Positions 1-10,629 of a DNA stretch of 64,000 bases are shown piece after piece. The position numbers and the translations under genes were made by a program. Each line of letters begins with the position of its first letter. The first letter of the stretch is position 1. The DNA lies in the NCBI GenBank assembly GCA_016647705.1, contig CM028334.1:3038001-3102000 (forward strand), given 5' to 3'. Under the pieces are notes generated by a model. The model was given only the letters and a program-made list of their open reading frames with translations. It was not told the DNA's origin and ran no database searches. The DNA comes from Eucommia ulmoides (Eukaryota > Streptophyta > Magnoliopsida > Garryales > Eucommiaceae).

Positions 1-517
1 GCAACGGCCGTGCTCGTGACTCTATTGTTCCTAATGCCACTGTTCTATTACACTCCGACTGTAATCTTGGCAGCGATTATTATAACAGCCGTGATTGGTC
101 TGATCGATTATCAGGCTGCACTTAGATTATGGAAAGTCGACAAACTTGATTTCTTGGCTTGCATATGTTCTTTTTTCGGCGTTCTCTTCATCTCTGTCCC
201 ACTAGGACTTGCAATCGCAGTAAGTTTTTTTCTTTTTTTTAGGGTTCTCGTGATTGTTTTGGATAATCTTAAAACAAAAGCTATATTATACTCGTAATCT
301 GACACGTTGGTGATGAAATTTAGGTTGGAGTTTCGGTTTTTAAGATTTTATTGCACGTGACAAGGCCGAACACAGTGATTTTGGGCAACATTTCGGGCAC
401 TCAGATATACCAGAATCTCAGTCGGTACAAAGATGCTTTAAGGGTTCCCGGTTTCCTAATACTTGCTATCGAGGCACCTCTCTACTTCGCCAATTCGAGT
501 TACTTACAAGAAAGGTA

Positions 518-549
<32 letters not shown>

Positions 550-1204
550 TGTTCTTCTCCAAGAATTTTAGAATAGATTTTTGGGAACAGAAAGAGTAGT
601 TCCCTGTGTTCCAAGTTTTTTGGGAACAGAAACACTAAACAAAAGCCACCTGAGAGTTTGTTAAAGATCGTTTTTGCTCTGTTTTAGGATACTGAGATGG
701 ATCAGGGAGGAGGAAGAATGGATTGAAATGAACGACAAAAGCACGATGAAATGCGTACTTCTAGACATGACCGGTAAAAGTCATCCAAATTTGAGAATCA
801 CTAGTGAAATTTCACCGTACTTGGCTTTGGATCCTTGTGAATTTAGCTGAAATCCGGTATTGTTCTCTCTTTTTTTGCAGCTGTAACAGCAATAGACACT
901 AGCGGAATTGATACATTATCGGAACTCCGAAAAATCCTAGAAAAACGGTCTCTTCAGGTATGAAGAACTCCAATCAAAACCTTGACCTATTGACAGTTTA
1001 TTCAGTTTACACTTATCCTTTTCTTTTCTTTTTTTAATTTTAATTTTCTTTTTCGTGTAGCTGGTTTTGGCTAATCCCGTTGGGACTGTCATGGAAAAGC
1101 TGCATCAAGCAAATGCTTTGCAGCCTTTCGGGTTCAATGGGCTCTATATGACAGTTGGGGAAGCAGTTGAAGACATATCTTCTTCATGGAAGGCCCAGCC
1201 ATGA
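1..1204 (+). CDS. SULTR3;4-like: Sulfate/proton symporter of the plant SULTR3 group, 3' end only (last five exons)
   Basis: Exons are read at 1-219, 324-514, 688-773, 881-957 and 1061-1204. They join in frame to 238 residues plus a stop at 1202-1204. The first exon encodes the last membrane helices of the SLC26/SulP transporter core (hydrophobic runs around residues 5-35 and 48-72). The rest is a cytoplasmic STAS domain of about 150 residues with the conserved AIDTSGID loop, whose serine or threonine is a regulatory site in this family. Known SULTR proteins are about 650 residues, so roughly two thirds lie upstream of the window. Group-3 members move sulfate, and some act at the plastid envelope or, for SULTR3;4, in phosphate allocation. 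The subgroup 3;4 is inferred partly from the neighbouring MFP1 gene, because SULTR3;4 and MFP1 are adjacent in Arabidopsis as I recall. The first intron shown (220-323) is short, and the second contains a TA microsatellite. Confidence 0.9.
521..548. repeat. (TA)n microsatellite in a sulfate transporter intron
   Basis: About 14 uninterrupted TA units lie a few bases after the donor site of the intron 515-687. It is probably length-variable between individuals. There is no sign of function. Confidence 0.85.
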
Positions 1205-2231
1205 AAGAGTTTAGTAGTTGAATTCAACATCTTTGTAGTTTAAAACTCTTAGATCGAATTAGTTCCAAGAAGCGGTATTTCTATGTATCAGAGAGATTGC
1301 GTAACTTTGTTTCACGGAATACAATTAATTCTAAGTTTTTCTAAGAATAGATTTTTGAATAAAAAACAAAAAAACTACGATTTGTCATTAAAATCTTGCC
1401 GTTGACTCTTACATCGCCAAGAACAACAAATAGAATAATGGTTTATCTTTATCTTTTGAAAGTAATGGGTACTTTAATTTTCCTCCATAAACTAAAGTGT
1501 GCCAAGAATCATATGATTTTTTTTCCTTAAAATCTGTAGAACAGCTATAAGAATCTCAAACACCACAAGCAAAAGAAGATCTATCATAACAATCAGGACA
1601 GATATGTATAAAAAAGTTGAATTCAACTGAAAAAGTGGAGTCTAGTGCTTAATCAAGATCAGCAACTCCACCATAAAAAAGCACTTGCTTATTAAATCAT
1701 CAGAATGATAAAGTCGATCAAAATTAGTGTCACTTTTTCTAATAAGGGCGTTCCCCCTTTCTATTATTCATGTCTTTTCCAAATAGATTTGGCCGATTAA
1801 AACACTTCCATTAAAAAATAAATGAACGGCTGCAGAAGAAAAGAAAATTGTTTATTTCATCAATAAGGGTGCGTTTGGCATCGACGTGAAAGCAATTTTC
1901 AACTTTCCAAGTAAAGGAGATAGAAGCACAAACGTAAAATTCAACCCACAATTTTTTTTCCCCCATTTTTCAAATGCAAATCTGATTCATCGTACAAATG
2001 ATTCCAACAATGAAAAATCAATATGAAAATAAATAAATAAATCGTATTCTCATATTCCCGTCATCATCAGAATAAAGTTATCATTTCTTTTATCATATGC
2101 AGCCTAAACAAACAACGGTTACCTGATTTTACACATTTTTGAAAGCTTCAAAAATGTTGTTTTCCCATCATTTCATCAGCATAGAATATCGGTTCCTTTT
2201 TAACCGAAAGATCAAACCCATTATCTTCAAT
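1205..2231. other. Gap between convergent genes; 3' UTRs and AT-rich DNA
   Basis: This stretch separates the sulfate transporter stop codon from the last SYS1 exon on the other strand, so it must hold both 3' UTRs and polyadenylation signals. I see no conserved ORF. A GTGCGTTTGG motif near 1870 resembles the ends of MITEs elsewhere in the window, but no matching right end with a target duplication was found. Confidence 0.5.
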
Positions 2232-2975
2232 TTATTTGCCTGCGTCAATTTAAATCCATATATATTTCAAAAATTGCAGATTAAGGCGATTTCATGTTCT
2301 AAGAGATTGAAAACGAAAGGCGATTTTGTTCAAATAATCATATTTTCAAAATATATAATGGTAGAAATCAACGTACCGGAACGGTGTCTTGTAATGGGAA
2401 TTTCTTGTAGTTCACGATTTCGGCACAAATATTCACCTAAATAAGCCATAACAGCAAGTCCAGTACCATTCACAATCCACCATGTTAGTGATGAAGGCCA
2501 ACCTCCATATATGATGCTTATAAAGAGATGAATCACATAAACAGTAGCTGAAAAATCTAAGCACTTCCTTGACCTTTCAATCAAACAAAACATGTAACCA
2601 GCTCTGCACAAACATGCAAAATCAAGATTAAGCACTATTTCTGTGAATCAAAACTTCAAAAATTAGATTCTGATACAAAAACTTAAGAACAAGGCATGTT
2701 TGAGTTCTGTAAAGATCAAGCGCAAAGATAGAATACGAATACGATTCTCACCCTGCAAGCGAGCTGAGTAGAAAAGAAGCGACGAGACATCGTCCGGTGA
2801 TCGTGGAAGCATTGACGGTGGCGTAATCAAAGAAATAGACTAAGCTCATACGAGATACGCGAGTTCCGACGAGAATTGCCGAGAAGAGACCAAGCGTTAG
2901 ATAGTATAAGCATTGAAGGCAAACAATTTGGGCAAGGATTAACAATGGATCCCATACCACCGCACCATAGAACAT
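2232..2975 (-). CDS. SYS1-like: SYS1-like integral membrane protein, Golgi trafficking
   Basis: Exon 1 is 2752-2975 and exon 2 is 2377-2603. Together they give a 150-residue protein with four hydrophobic helices, beginning MFYGAVVWDP and containing LVYFFDYATV, CLDFSAT and IIYGGWPSS, which are hallmarks of the SYS1 family. In yeast and animals SYS1 is the Golgi membrane receptor that recruits the Arl3/ARFRP1 GTPase for trans-Golgi transport; in plants the same role is inferred. Exon 2 ends with a phase-1 donor at 2376. The last exon must therefore be tiny. A fitting acceptor at 2240 would add GC-AAA-TAA (2232-2239), closing the protein at about 152 residues, the usual family length. That last exon is the uncertain part. 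Confidence 0.88.
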
Positions 2976-3414
2976 GACTCCGAAACCTTCTAGAAATCAG
3001 AATTTTTCAAATTCTGAAGATGTAGCAGAATCAGAAACCTTGATTCTTAACCCTAACTGCTCGAAGAAATCAAAATTTGAGCTCAAATCTTTCAGTTAGC
3101 GCTTCAAAGTCCGATTGATCGCATCAAACATCCAAATGTGAGCAAAATCAGCAAATAAACCAACAAGAAGACAAATTGGCAACCAAACACGGAGAGTGAA
3201 TACTGATTATCCAGACAAGGAAATCAATTTTAGAATCAGATTTAACAGTTCTAATAGAAATCGGGAGCCATGAAAGTTGAATTTGGTCAAATGGGAATGA
3301 GATTTCAGATGACGACGGAATCAATTGATGAAGATTTTGAAAGAAGACTGCTAGTGCTAGCAGAGACGGCTTCAACCTCTGCAATAGTTCAGTTAAACTT
3401 TTTTGACAAATTAC
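2976..3414 (-). promoter_or_regulatory. 5' UTR and upstream region of the SYS1-like gene
   Basis: This non-coding stretch lies upstream of the SYS1-like start codon and is moderately AT-rich. A 78-codon open frame at 3148-3384 shows no family resemblance and is taken as chance or leader sequence. No clear TATA box or transcription start could be fixed. Confidence 0.4.
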
Positions 3415-3905
3415 ACTTTAATCCCCTATATTTTTAAAATACTTTGTTTTATAATTTATAAAAACCATACCATATCTGGCCGCTAGATACCAGCCACCGC
3501 CAATCACCGAAATTCCGATAATCTACTGCCGAAATTATTTTAGTTACGTTCAACTAATTTTTAATATTTTTTAATATATATTTTAATTATAATTTTTTTG
3601 TCATATTCAATTAATTTTTTGATTATGGATTGTCAAAAAATTACGTGTAAATAAAAATATATTTAAAAATATAATTAAAAAGTAAATTAAAAAAATAGTT
3701 ACGTGTAACAAAAAAAAAATACACTAAGAATAGTTAAATATAACTAAAAAAATTCCAACAGTTAGTGGCCGGACTTTGGCGACTAGATTTCTAAGGTCCG
3801 AAGGCATGGAGCGTCGGGTGGCGATAATGCAAATTTTAATTGGAAGCGTTTGATTGGAGATATAAAAGAGCATCAACCATAAGATTAAAAACTCAAGTCG
3901 TTAAG
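3415..3905. repeat. Dispersed repeat, copy 1 of 2 in the window
   Basis: The stretch ends with a recognisable block (GGACTTTGGCGA, then CTAAGGTC, then GATTGGAGATATAAA). The same block recurs at 23395-23780 inside an intron of the NRG2-like gene, with the same AT-rich body rich in TTTTTAAT and CAACTAATTTTT. No coding capacity is seen, so this is probably a non-autonomous transposon whose exact ends are unresolved. Confidence 0.6.
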
Positions 3906-3939
3906 TTATTGTGGGAAGGAAAATTATTTGGGCTAGGTG

Positions 3940-5175
3940 GCGTTTGGTAACCACTCTCATCTAGGGATGGTCATGGGCCGGGCCGGGCCGGGTTTGGGCC
4001 GGGCTTAGACTAGTGTATTACAAAAAAATGTTGGGCCCTAGCCCGGCCCGGCCCGGTGATCGGGCCTTAATTCTATGCCCAAGCCCGGCCCTATAAGAAA
4101 ATTTTAAGCCCAAAGCCCAACCACGGGCCCCCAACCCTATTTTTTTTTTTTTAAATTTTAAAAATAAATACAAAAAATTCAACATCAAATCAATAAAAAA
4201 TATTATAATTACAATTTTTAAAAGTAAACCAATATTCCAAACAAACTAAACTAACAAGTAATATTAAAATTACAATTTTAAAGAAAACTAATATTCCAAA
4301 TATTAAGGTTGTATTGTAACGTGTATATATATATATATATATAAAATAAATAAATAAATATATATATATATATATATATACATTTATTTATTTTATTTTT
4401 TAAAATATTTTTCGGGCCGGGCCGGGCCGGCCCTAAAAAAATTTAATCTTGCCCAAGCCCGGCCCTAATTTTGATCGGGCCCTAATACCTAAGCCCTAGC
4501 CCGGCCCGTGGGCTTAAACTCTAAGCCCAAGCCCTAAAAAAATAGGGCCGGGCCGTTCGGGCTGGGCGGGCCCCCAAGCCCATGACCATCCCTACTCTCA
4601 TCCCATTCCCAGATTTTTGGGATTTATTTTTTGGCATAACGTTTGGTAATTCATCCCACTTTTTCGTTTTCGTTTCCATTTCACTCCCAAATGAGAATTC
4701 ATTTCACTTTTTGTATAGAAATGAGAAAAAAAAAACAAAAAAAACCATTCCCAACCAGAAAAAAAAAAATCACAAACACCTTCGTTGCCTTCATCGTCCT
4801 CCATGATCATCCTGCATCATGTTCGTTGTCGTCATCGCGTCTTCCGTCGTCATCGATTTCGTCTACTTATAGGGTTTCGATGTCAATCATGTTTGTCGTC
4901 TACTTGGTTTCGATTTTGAAATCGAAACAGGGATTTCGATTTCGAAATGTGATTTCGATTAGGGTTTAGGGTTCGATTTCGATTTCAATTTTAATTAGGG
5001 ATTCGGATTTCGATTATGGTTTAGAATTCGTTATTGATTTTTAGGATAAAATCGTTACCAAACGCAATTATGTTCAAAAAAATAAATAAATAAATTATCA
5101 TTATCAAACACCATTCTATTCTTAAGAAGAAAATAAAATTCTCATCCCATTCAATTATGTATGGGGTACCAAACT
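3940..5175. mobile_element. MITE-like element (GGTAACC...CATCCCATTCCC type), copy 1, interrupted by a hAT MITE
   Basis: The left side reads GGCGTTTGGTAACCA and continues, after the nested element, as CCCATTCCCAGATTTTTGGG and CGTTTGGTAAT. The right side reads TTCTCATCCCATTC and GGGTACCAAAC. The same words in the same order make up the element at 50784-51417, which supports a shared family. The middle contains a run of TTTCGATT words near 4870-5030. The right end is diverged. Confidence 0.6.
3962..4594. mobile_element. Non-autonomous hAT transposon (MITE) with perfect 8-bp target duplication
   Basis: The terminal inverted repeats TAGGGATGGTCATGGGC (3962-) and GCCCATGACCATCCCTA (-4594) match exactly. 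The 8-bp direct repeat CTCTCATC flanks both ends at 3954-3961 and 4595-4602. Eight-base duplications and TAGGG-type ends are typical of hAT elements. The body is 633 bp and has no ORF. It is unusual in carrying many GGGCCGG/CCGGCCC words near both ends around an AT-rich centre with a TA microsatellite (about 4325-4381). It sits inside the older element 3940-5175. Confidence 0.92.
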
Positions 5176-5214
5176 TCAATTTTATAAAAAGAAATGAAGT
5201 TCATATATCACAAG

Positions 5215-5288
5215 GACCGCATAGCGCAGTGGATTAGCGCGTTTGACTTCGGATCAAAAGGTCGTGGGTTCGACTCCCACTGTGGTCG
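5215..5288 (+). tRNA. tRNA-Arg(UCG): tRNA-Arg (anticodon UCG)
   Basis: A complete 74-bp cloverleaf. The acceptor arms GACCGCA and TGTGGTC pair, with a G discriminator. The D stem is GCGC/GCGC and the anticodon stem TTTGA/TCAAA has loop CTTCGGA, giving anticodon TCG. The T stem is GTGGG/CCCAC around TTCGACT. CCA is not encoded and a T-run follows at 5291-5295, as expected of a nuclear Pol III gene. It decodes CGA arginine codons. Confidence 0.96.
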
Positions 5289-5754
5289 ATTTTTTACTTT
5301 TTCCTTTTCTTTTGGGTTTAGTTGCTGTTTGTCCCCTCGTATTTTGGTTTTGCTTCATTTTAGTCCCTCTACTTTGGAAAAAACGTTGAAGGAAGTGACC
5401 GGTATTTTTCGAATGAGATAAAAAATTTGTTAATTTTGGACAAAATGACAAAGGAGGTAAGTGATAAATATCCGTTTATTTTTATACAACTCCCATGTAA
5501 CAATTGTTTCCCCTTTTGCCCTTGCAAAATATTCATAAAAATTAAAAATAAAAAATAAAAAATAAAAAAAATCAGCAGAACCTTCTTTAGCCATCTTATT
5601 ATCTCATTCAACAGATCAATCTCCTGCAGCATACATAAATATACAAATAATTGGAGCCATGAAGTTAAAATAAGAGCCAAACACTGCCTAAGAAAAATCC
5701 CAAGTCAAAAATAAAAAATTCAAAACCTTCATAATTTACAAGTATACTACCAAA
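5289..5754. other. 3' flank of MFP1 and tRNA-Arg terminator region
   Basis: This holds the Pol III T-run terminator (5291-5295) and, on the other strand, the 3' UTR of MFP1. It also contains sequence of the type 'GTCCCTCTACTTTGG' seen in plant repeats. No coding signal is present. Confidence 0.5.
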
Positions 5755-8700
5755 CTATGAACTATCTTGCTGAGGAACAACCTTTCTCCTCCTCCTCCCA
5801 CTCCTCTTCTTTGCCGGAACCCGATCGCCGCTCTCCGTTTCGACTTTCGCCGGATTAGCCGGATTCCGACTATTTACTTGCCCTTCTGACGAGCTCATTT
5901 GTGCCGGAACACGATCGCCACTCTCCGTTTCAACTTTCGCCGGATTAGCCGGATTTCGACTATTTACTCGCCCTTCTGACGAGCTCATTTGTGTCCTCAA
6001 TCGTAATATCTCGCCCTTAGCAGACCCCAATTCTTCCTCCAATTTTTTTGCCCTCCTCTCCAAGCTCTCCCTCTCCTTCCCGAGCCTCATCACCATGCTA
6101 TGCGCGTCCTCCATGTTTTCCCGGGCCACGTTCGAGGTCCGTTTTTGCTTCCCGATGGCCTCCGAAAGCCCGTTATTTTCCTCCTCGAGGATCGAAATCC
6201 GAGAATTCGCGCCCTCGAGATCTCTCGAGAGGATTAACACGTTTCGATTCATCTCGTCGAGCGATTTCGTGGCTTCTTCTAAATCATGTTCGAGCGATTT
6301 TCGCACCTCTTTGTCTCTCAAAATTTGGGCTTCTAATGATTTTAACTCGTTTGACAAAGTGGAAACGATTTTTTGCTCTTCTTTCAGATCATTGGAAGCG
6401 CTTTCGGCTTTCTTGTAGACTTCCACGAGTTCTTCACGGAGGCTATCGCTGTCTTGAGAAGCGGATTCTAGTTCTCCAGAAGCAATTCGGAGTTCTTCTT
6501 TTGTTTTCACCAAAACCCCGTTTAACGATTTGATATTAACCGTTAAAGCTTCGGATTTTCGTTTTTCGTCTAAAATTTTTGCTTCCAATGACTCTTTAGC
6601 CTCATCGAACTCAGCCCGGGCTTTAGAAATCTCATCCTCCAGGCCCGAACACAGTTTTCTCGATTCCAGAAGCTGTTTATCCAATTCAAATGCACCATTT
6701 CTTGATTTCTCTAGGGTTTCGTTAGCAATTTGAAGCTCGTTTTCAAGATTCTTCGCATTCTTCAGTTGTAGGTCGAGCTTTTTCGCCAAATCATTCTTTT
6801 TTCGGTTCAAATCGGAGATTAAACCTTTGTTTTCGCTCAATTCGTTCAAGGCCAAACCGAGCTCTTCTTTGAATTTCATATTTTCCTTCTCTTTTTCTTC
6901 CAATTTCATATAGTCCTGTCTAAGATCATTGAGTTTCTTGTTCGAATCGTCCACTTCGGACATCAAAGAACGAATTTTTGCATTCAAATCATCGATCAAA
7001 GCGTTTTTCAAATCCAATTCTTGATTTTTCTTCAAAATTTCATCTTTCAATGCTTCGATTTCGAAATTTTTACCCGTTAATTCATCCCGGGACTGTTTAT
7101 AAACAGATTCAAGCCTCTTAATCTCCGATTCTTTAGCTTCAATCGAAGATTTAATACTTTGAATATCGTCTTCTTTCTCCTTGATTTCTAGGGTAAGTAA
7201 ATTTACCCTTTTGTCCAAAACTTCGATCAAATCGAGCTTCTCCTTCAGCTTCTCCCCTAATTCCTTTTTATCATCAATGGCATTGTTAAGGCCTGTTTGG
7301 AGTTTCTCGATTTCAAATTTAAGATTTTCGACCGATTTTTTCTCTCTTTGAAGATCTTTCCCTAGACTTGATATTGTGGTGTTTCCTGAATTCAACCTGT
7401 CAGTTAAGGACTGTTGTTCTTCGTTCGCCTTCTTGATTTGCTTGTTTCGTTCTTCCTTTTCAATCCTTAGCTTTGATTCAAAGCTCTTCTCTAGAGCAAC
7501 AATGGCGGTTTCTTTTTCCTTGAGTTTCGTTTTCATCTGTAAAATCATAGCAAAATGCGTTAAAAACAAAATCGACAACGTAAGACCAAAACAAAAACTA
7601 AATTTAAAAAAAAAATGAAAAATTATTGGATTGTCCGTCAAATAAGTTGTCATATATTGTTCATGTTTTTTTTTTTCATCTGCATTTTTTAGTCCTTTAG
7701 TTAACATCAACTATATTGAATCCGTCGAGTTAATGTTAACTAGTATCGAATTTTTATTTGATGTAATAGTTAACATTAACTAAAATACCAGTAGGGTTAA
7801 AGATAAACTGATAAGGAGTAAAAAAATAAATCCTCTATAAATAGGATAAAACACTTTAAAAACCAAAAATAGAGAACTATGTAATAACAATCAAATGTGC
7901 ATATATATATATGTGCGCGCGCGCGCATAAACCTTTAGTTAGCATCAAGTAGATTGAATCATCAACTTGTTAATGTTAACTAGTATTAACTTTGTATATG
8001 ATATTTTAGTTAACGTTAACTAAAATACCAGTAATGGCTAAAAAACAAATCATCTATAAATAGGATAAAAAACTTTCAAAACAAAAAATAGGGAATTATA
8101 CATATAATATATATATGTATGAGGCTTACAGATTCTATTGTTTCTTCAGCAGAAGCCTTTTCCTTTCGTGCTAATGCATAGAGAGCGCCAAGAACGGATG
8201 AACTCAATATACCAATCGCATTCAAAGCAAAAACAAAGGGATTCGATGATGAATCCCCTTCAACTGTTTGCTGTCACAGGAAAAAAAAAAAAACGATTTT
8301 TGGGACCCATTTAAAGCACAAAAATAATAAATTTAAAAAATAAAAATAAAAATCCATGAATATCAAATCATTGTCTGAATTAAATTCAGCAAATCTTCAA
8401 ACCTTGGCTTTTTCTTTCTGATCTTGAGTCGTTATTTTGGAATCTAATGAAAAAAAAAAATTGGAAAAATTGGTCAATATAAGAGACTACGATCAGGAAT
8501 CGAGTAGAGGGAGGAAAAACAGCTGCATTGGAGTACAATTAGGTCGTGTTTGGTTGCGTGAAATTAGAGCTTCATAATAAGAATTAGAAATAAATGCATG
8601 TAAAAATCTAAAAAAGAAAAAAGAAAAATTACATGCCATCATTCTAAATTTGAATTCCACGGATTCAATTTTGTGTTGCCAAACGCTACCTTAATAAAGA

Positions 8701-10143
8701 AAAACATTACTACAATACAACCAAATAATTATCTCCCTCATGTGGTCTTGAGCATTAATGAACCCCAAAAACTACCTCATGAGGTGAAACTTTCATTCAC
8801 ATTTATAATCTAACCACCAGCCCCTTCTACATCGGATGCGGGATAAACCCAACACCCTAAACTTCAGAAAACCGAAAGTAAAATAAAAATAGTTCATTTT
8901 TTTTTCTATTTTTGGTTCAGACTCTAATATTTTTTCTATAAAAATCAATTTTTCAGCACCCAAAAAAAAAAAACTTCAATGAAAATACACTGATTAGTAG
9001 TACTATCATAAACAATTGAATTATGATTATTAAAAATGAGGTCCAAAAATTATGATTATTTTGTCTTATAAAGTTCATGTTTCTATTCCACACTGCTACA
9101 TGGAAGCTAATACGGTTGCTAACTTATTAGCAAAATTAGGAAGTACTGGAGAAAATCGTAACTTCTGGTTTGAATCAGAATGTTCAACAACTTTTCGTGG
9201 GTGCTTAAGATTGGATAGGCTTCGTTTTTCTAACACTCGGAAAATCAAAGGAATTTCTCAAGTCTTGTTTTAATGCTTGAATTTTTTGTACTTTCGTTAT
9301 TTTATTTGTTGGTTGATTCGTTTCAGCGGTCAACCCTCGCCTCCTCTGAATTTTGTATTCTTTGCATTCATCAATAAAGATCTCCTCACCCGGCCGAGGT
9401 TCCCAAAAACAAAAATAAAAAATAAGGCACTTATTAGCATAAACAATAAGGACCTGTTTGGGTGTTTGAATTATCTTATTTTGGATAAATTGATTTGTAT
9501 AATTTTCTATTTACATATTGCTAAACTTTTTACTATATTTCGCTCTAATTACACAAGAAGAAGGCTTTTAAACTAGAACAAAAATGGTTAGATAGCTAAT
9601 TTGAGAATTTTAATTTTTTAAATAAAAATATATGAATTTACATTTGATGAACTGCCAAACATGCCCTAATGCAATGCCAACCCAACAGCATTTCTTGTGA
9701 GAAAACATGAAATTTATTCATAAAAATAAAAACCCAAATCGCCATATCCATCAATTTTCTCCAAATCAAGAGGAATCACATTTCACGCTAAACCCTAAAA
9801 AAAAATCAGTGAAAAAAAAAATCGAGAAATTAACCAGCTAACCTGATGCAAATCCTTCAATAGCTCCTGCCCTTAGCTGTATAAGTGGAAGAACCGAAAT
9901 ACCCACAAGCAGAATCGCTCTCCTCCGGCAGGAATCGCCGTCAATTGGGCTCTCCGGCTGCATTGACGCCATGGCCGTCCTGTTATTCTTCTTCTTCTTC
10001 TTCTTGGTGTCTGCATTTCTGGGGAAGGAATATGGGAACAGCGACTGAGAAGAAAATGGCGAAGACGAAGAAGACGATAAAATTGAGTGATGGCGGTGGA
10101 TCGGAGAGTGGAGGAGGAAGCCACTGCCGACGGCGAAGCCCAT
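5755..10143 (-). CDS. MFP1: MAR-binding filament-like protein 1, plastid coiled-coil protein
   Basis: Four exons (9843-10143, 8403-8443, 8130-8270, 5755-7536) join in frame to 754 residues; Arabidopsis MFP1 is about 726. The start codon at 10143 opens a Ser-rich transit-like region (1-60), followed by RRRAILLVGISVLPLIQLRAG, a thylakoid-type hydrophobic segment (about 74-93). A second hydrophobic segment, FALNAIGILSSSVLGALYALA, falls near 127-147. Residues 150-675 are continuous coiled coil with the family signatures RKSLEHDLEEATKSLDEMN and KLEEELGSAKGEILR. In known MFP1 the C-terminus binds DNA in plastid nucleoids and the protein anchors at thylakoids. Here the tail is basic (GRRRRK) and preceded by a 30-residue direct repeat. 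Introns hold two MITEs, a tandem repeat and a LINE relic. An earlier in-frame Met at 10188 exists, but the conserved N-terminus starts at MGF. Confidence 0.94.
5812..5991 (-). repeat. 90-bp in-frame tandem duplication in the MFP1 last exon
   Basis: Two adjacent 90-bp units (5902-5991 first in the protein, then 5812-5901) encode the 30-residue block QMSSSEG...GDRVPA twice, about residues 677-736. The peptides differ at one residue (R/Q), and the DNA differs at only about five positions, so the duplication is recent. It lies between the coiled coil and the basic GRRRRK tail, in the part of MFP1 reported to bind DNA. Confidence 0.95.
7680..8100. repeat. Two-copy tandem repeat in an MFP1 intron
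   Basis: Unit 1 (about 7690-7890) and unit 2 (about 7928-8098) share ordered words: CCTTTAGTTA, GTTAATGTTAACTAGTAT, GTTAAC.TTAACTAAAATACC, CTATAAATAGGATAAAA. A TA/GC dinucleotide tract (ATATAT then GTGCGCGCGCGCGC) separates them. The units are AT-rich and non-coding. Confidence 0.8.
8542..8690. mobile_element. TAA-type MITE, family B, copy in MFP1 intron 1
   Basis: The ends GGTCGTGTTTGG and CCAAACGCTACC are flanked by TTA on both sides (8539-8541 and 8691-8693). The 149-bp body contains the family words AATTAGAGC and GAATTCCA. The structure fits a short PIF/Harbinger-like MITE. Confidence 0.8.
8735..8858. repeat. Fragment of the 'CCCACATCGGATG' repeat family
   Basis: The block reads ATAATCTAACCACCAGCCCC, then TACATCGGATGCGGGATAAA and CCCAACA. 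Relatives of it recur at 53655-53870, 60310-60420 and 60594-60785. Only part of the element remains here, in MFP1 intron 1. Confidence 0.6.
9040..9275 (+). pseudogene. Relic of a LINE RNase H domain tail
   Basis: The frame at 9052-9273 encodes a peptide with EANTVANLLAKLGS. This matches the pattern REAN.vAD.LAk.g near the end of the RNase H domain carried by plant LINE elements. There is no upstream reverse transcriptase in the intron, so this is a short, dead 3' fragment. It lies in MFP1 intron 1, antisense to the gene. Confidence 0.55.
9450..9666. mobile_element. Tourist-like MITE, family A copy, in MFP1 intron 1
   Basis: The ends GGACCTGTTTGGGTG and GCCAAACATGCC are flanked by TAA on both sides (9447-9449, 9667-9669). 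The inner words GAATTATCTTATTTTGGAT and TTGATTTGTATAATTT match other family A copies. Confidence 0.8.
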
Positions 10144-10629
10144 CGCTTTTCCCCCTTTTGATTTGGAGTGAACTGAATTGATAAGCAATCACTGGTCTCG
10201 TCCAATCCTTTCTTCTGTCTCAGTTTCCGTGCTACCATGAGAGAAAAAACTACACTTAGTGACCCCTAATTATTTAAGTAGTTTCACTTCAGTCCCTCAA
10301 TACTTTAGTATTCGAAATTGTGCCATTTTAGTTCAATTGTAAACTTCCATTTTTGCATTTGGCCATTGTATCTCAAGTTTTTGTAGTCTTAATTTCTAGT
10401 ATTTTTTTGTAGTCATGTAATCGAAAAAATATTTTATCCAATGGATTGTAATTAAAACTAGTGAACAATGATTTGTTTTTCAGTGACGTTTGACGTGTTA
10501 TAAAGTATATAGTTGATTGTAACTAAAATTACTAAACAATAATTATGTTTTTTAGATTATTAGTGGTGAACAGTGGTACATTGGTGTTTTAGAAGTGAAA
10601 ACTATTTTTACTATAAAAAAACTATCTAT
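10144..10629. other. MFP1 upstream region
   Basis: This is the 5' leader and promoter side of MFP1 on the minus strand. Beyond about 10250 it carries 'TTAGTGACCCCTAATT', 'TCAGTCCCTCAATAC' words typical of degenerate plant repeats. No gene or clear core promoter element was found. Confidence 0.45.

Noticed and set aside
1860..2120. Candidate MITE in the SULTR/SYS1 gap
   Set aside because: GTGCGTTTGGCAT on the left has no inverted partner with a matching duplication; AAACAAACAACGG on the right is too weak.
6048..7618. Plus-strand open frames across the MFP1 last exon
   Set aside because: These are antisense frames of a long coiled-coil exon; no resemblance to known proteins.
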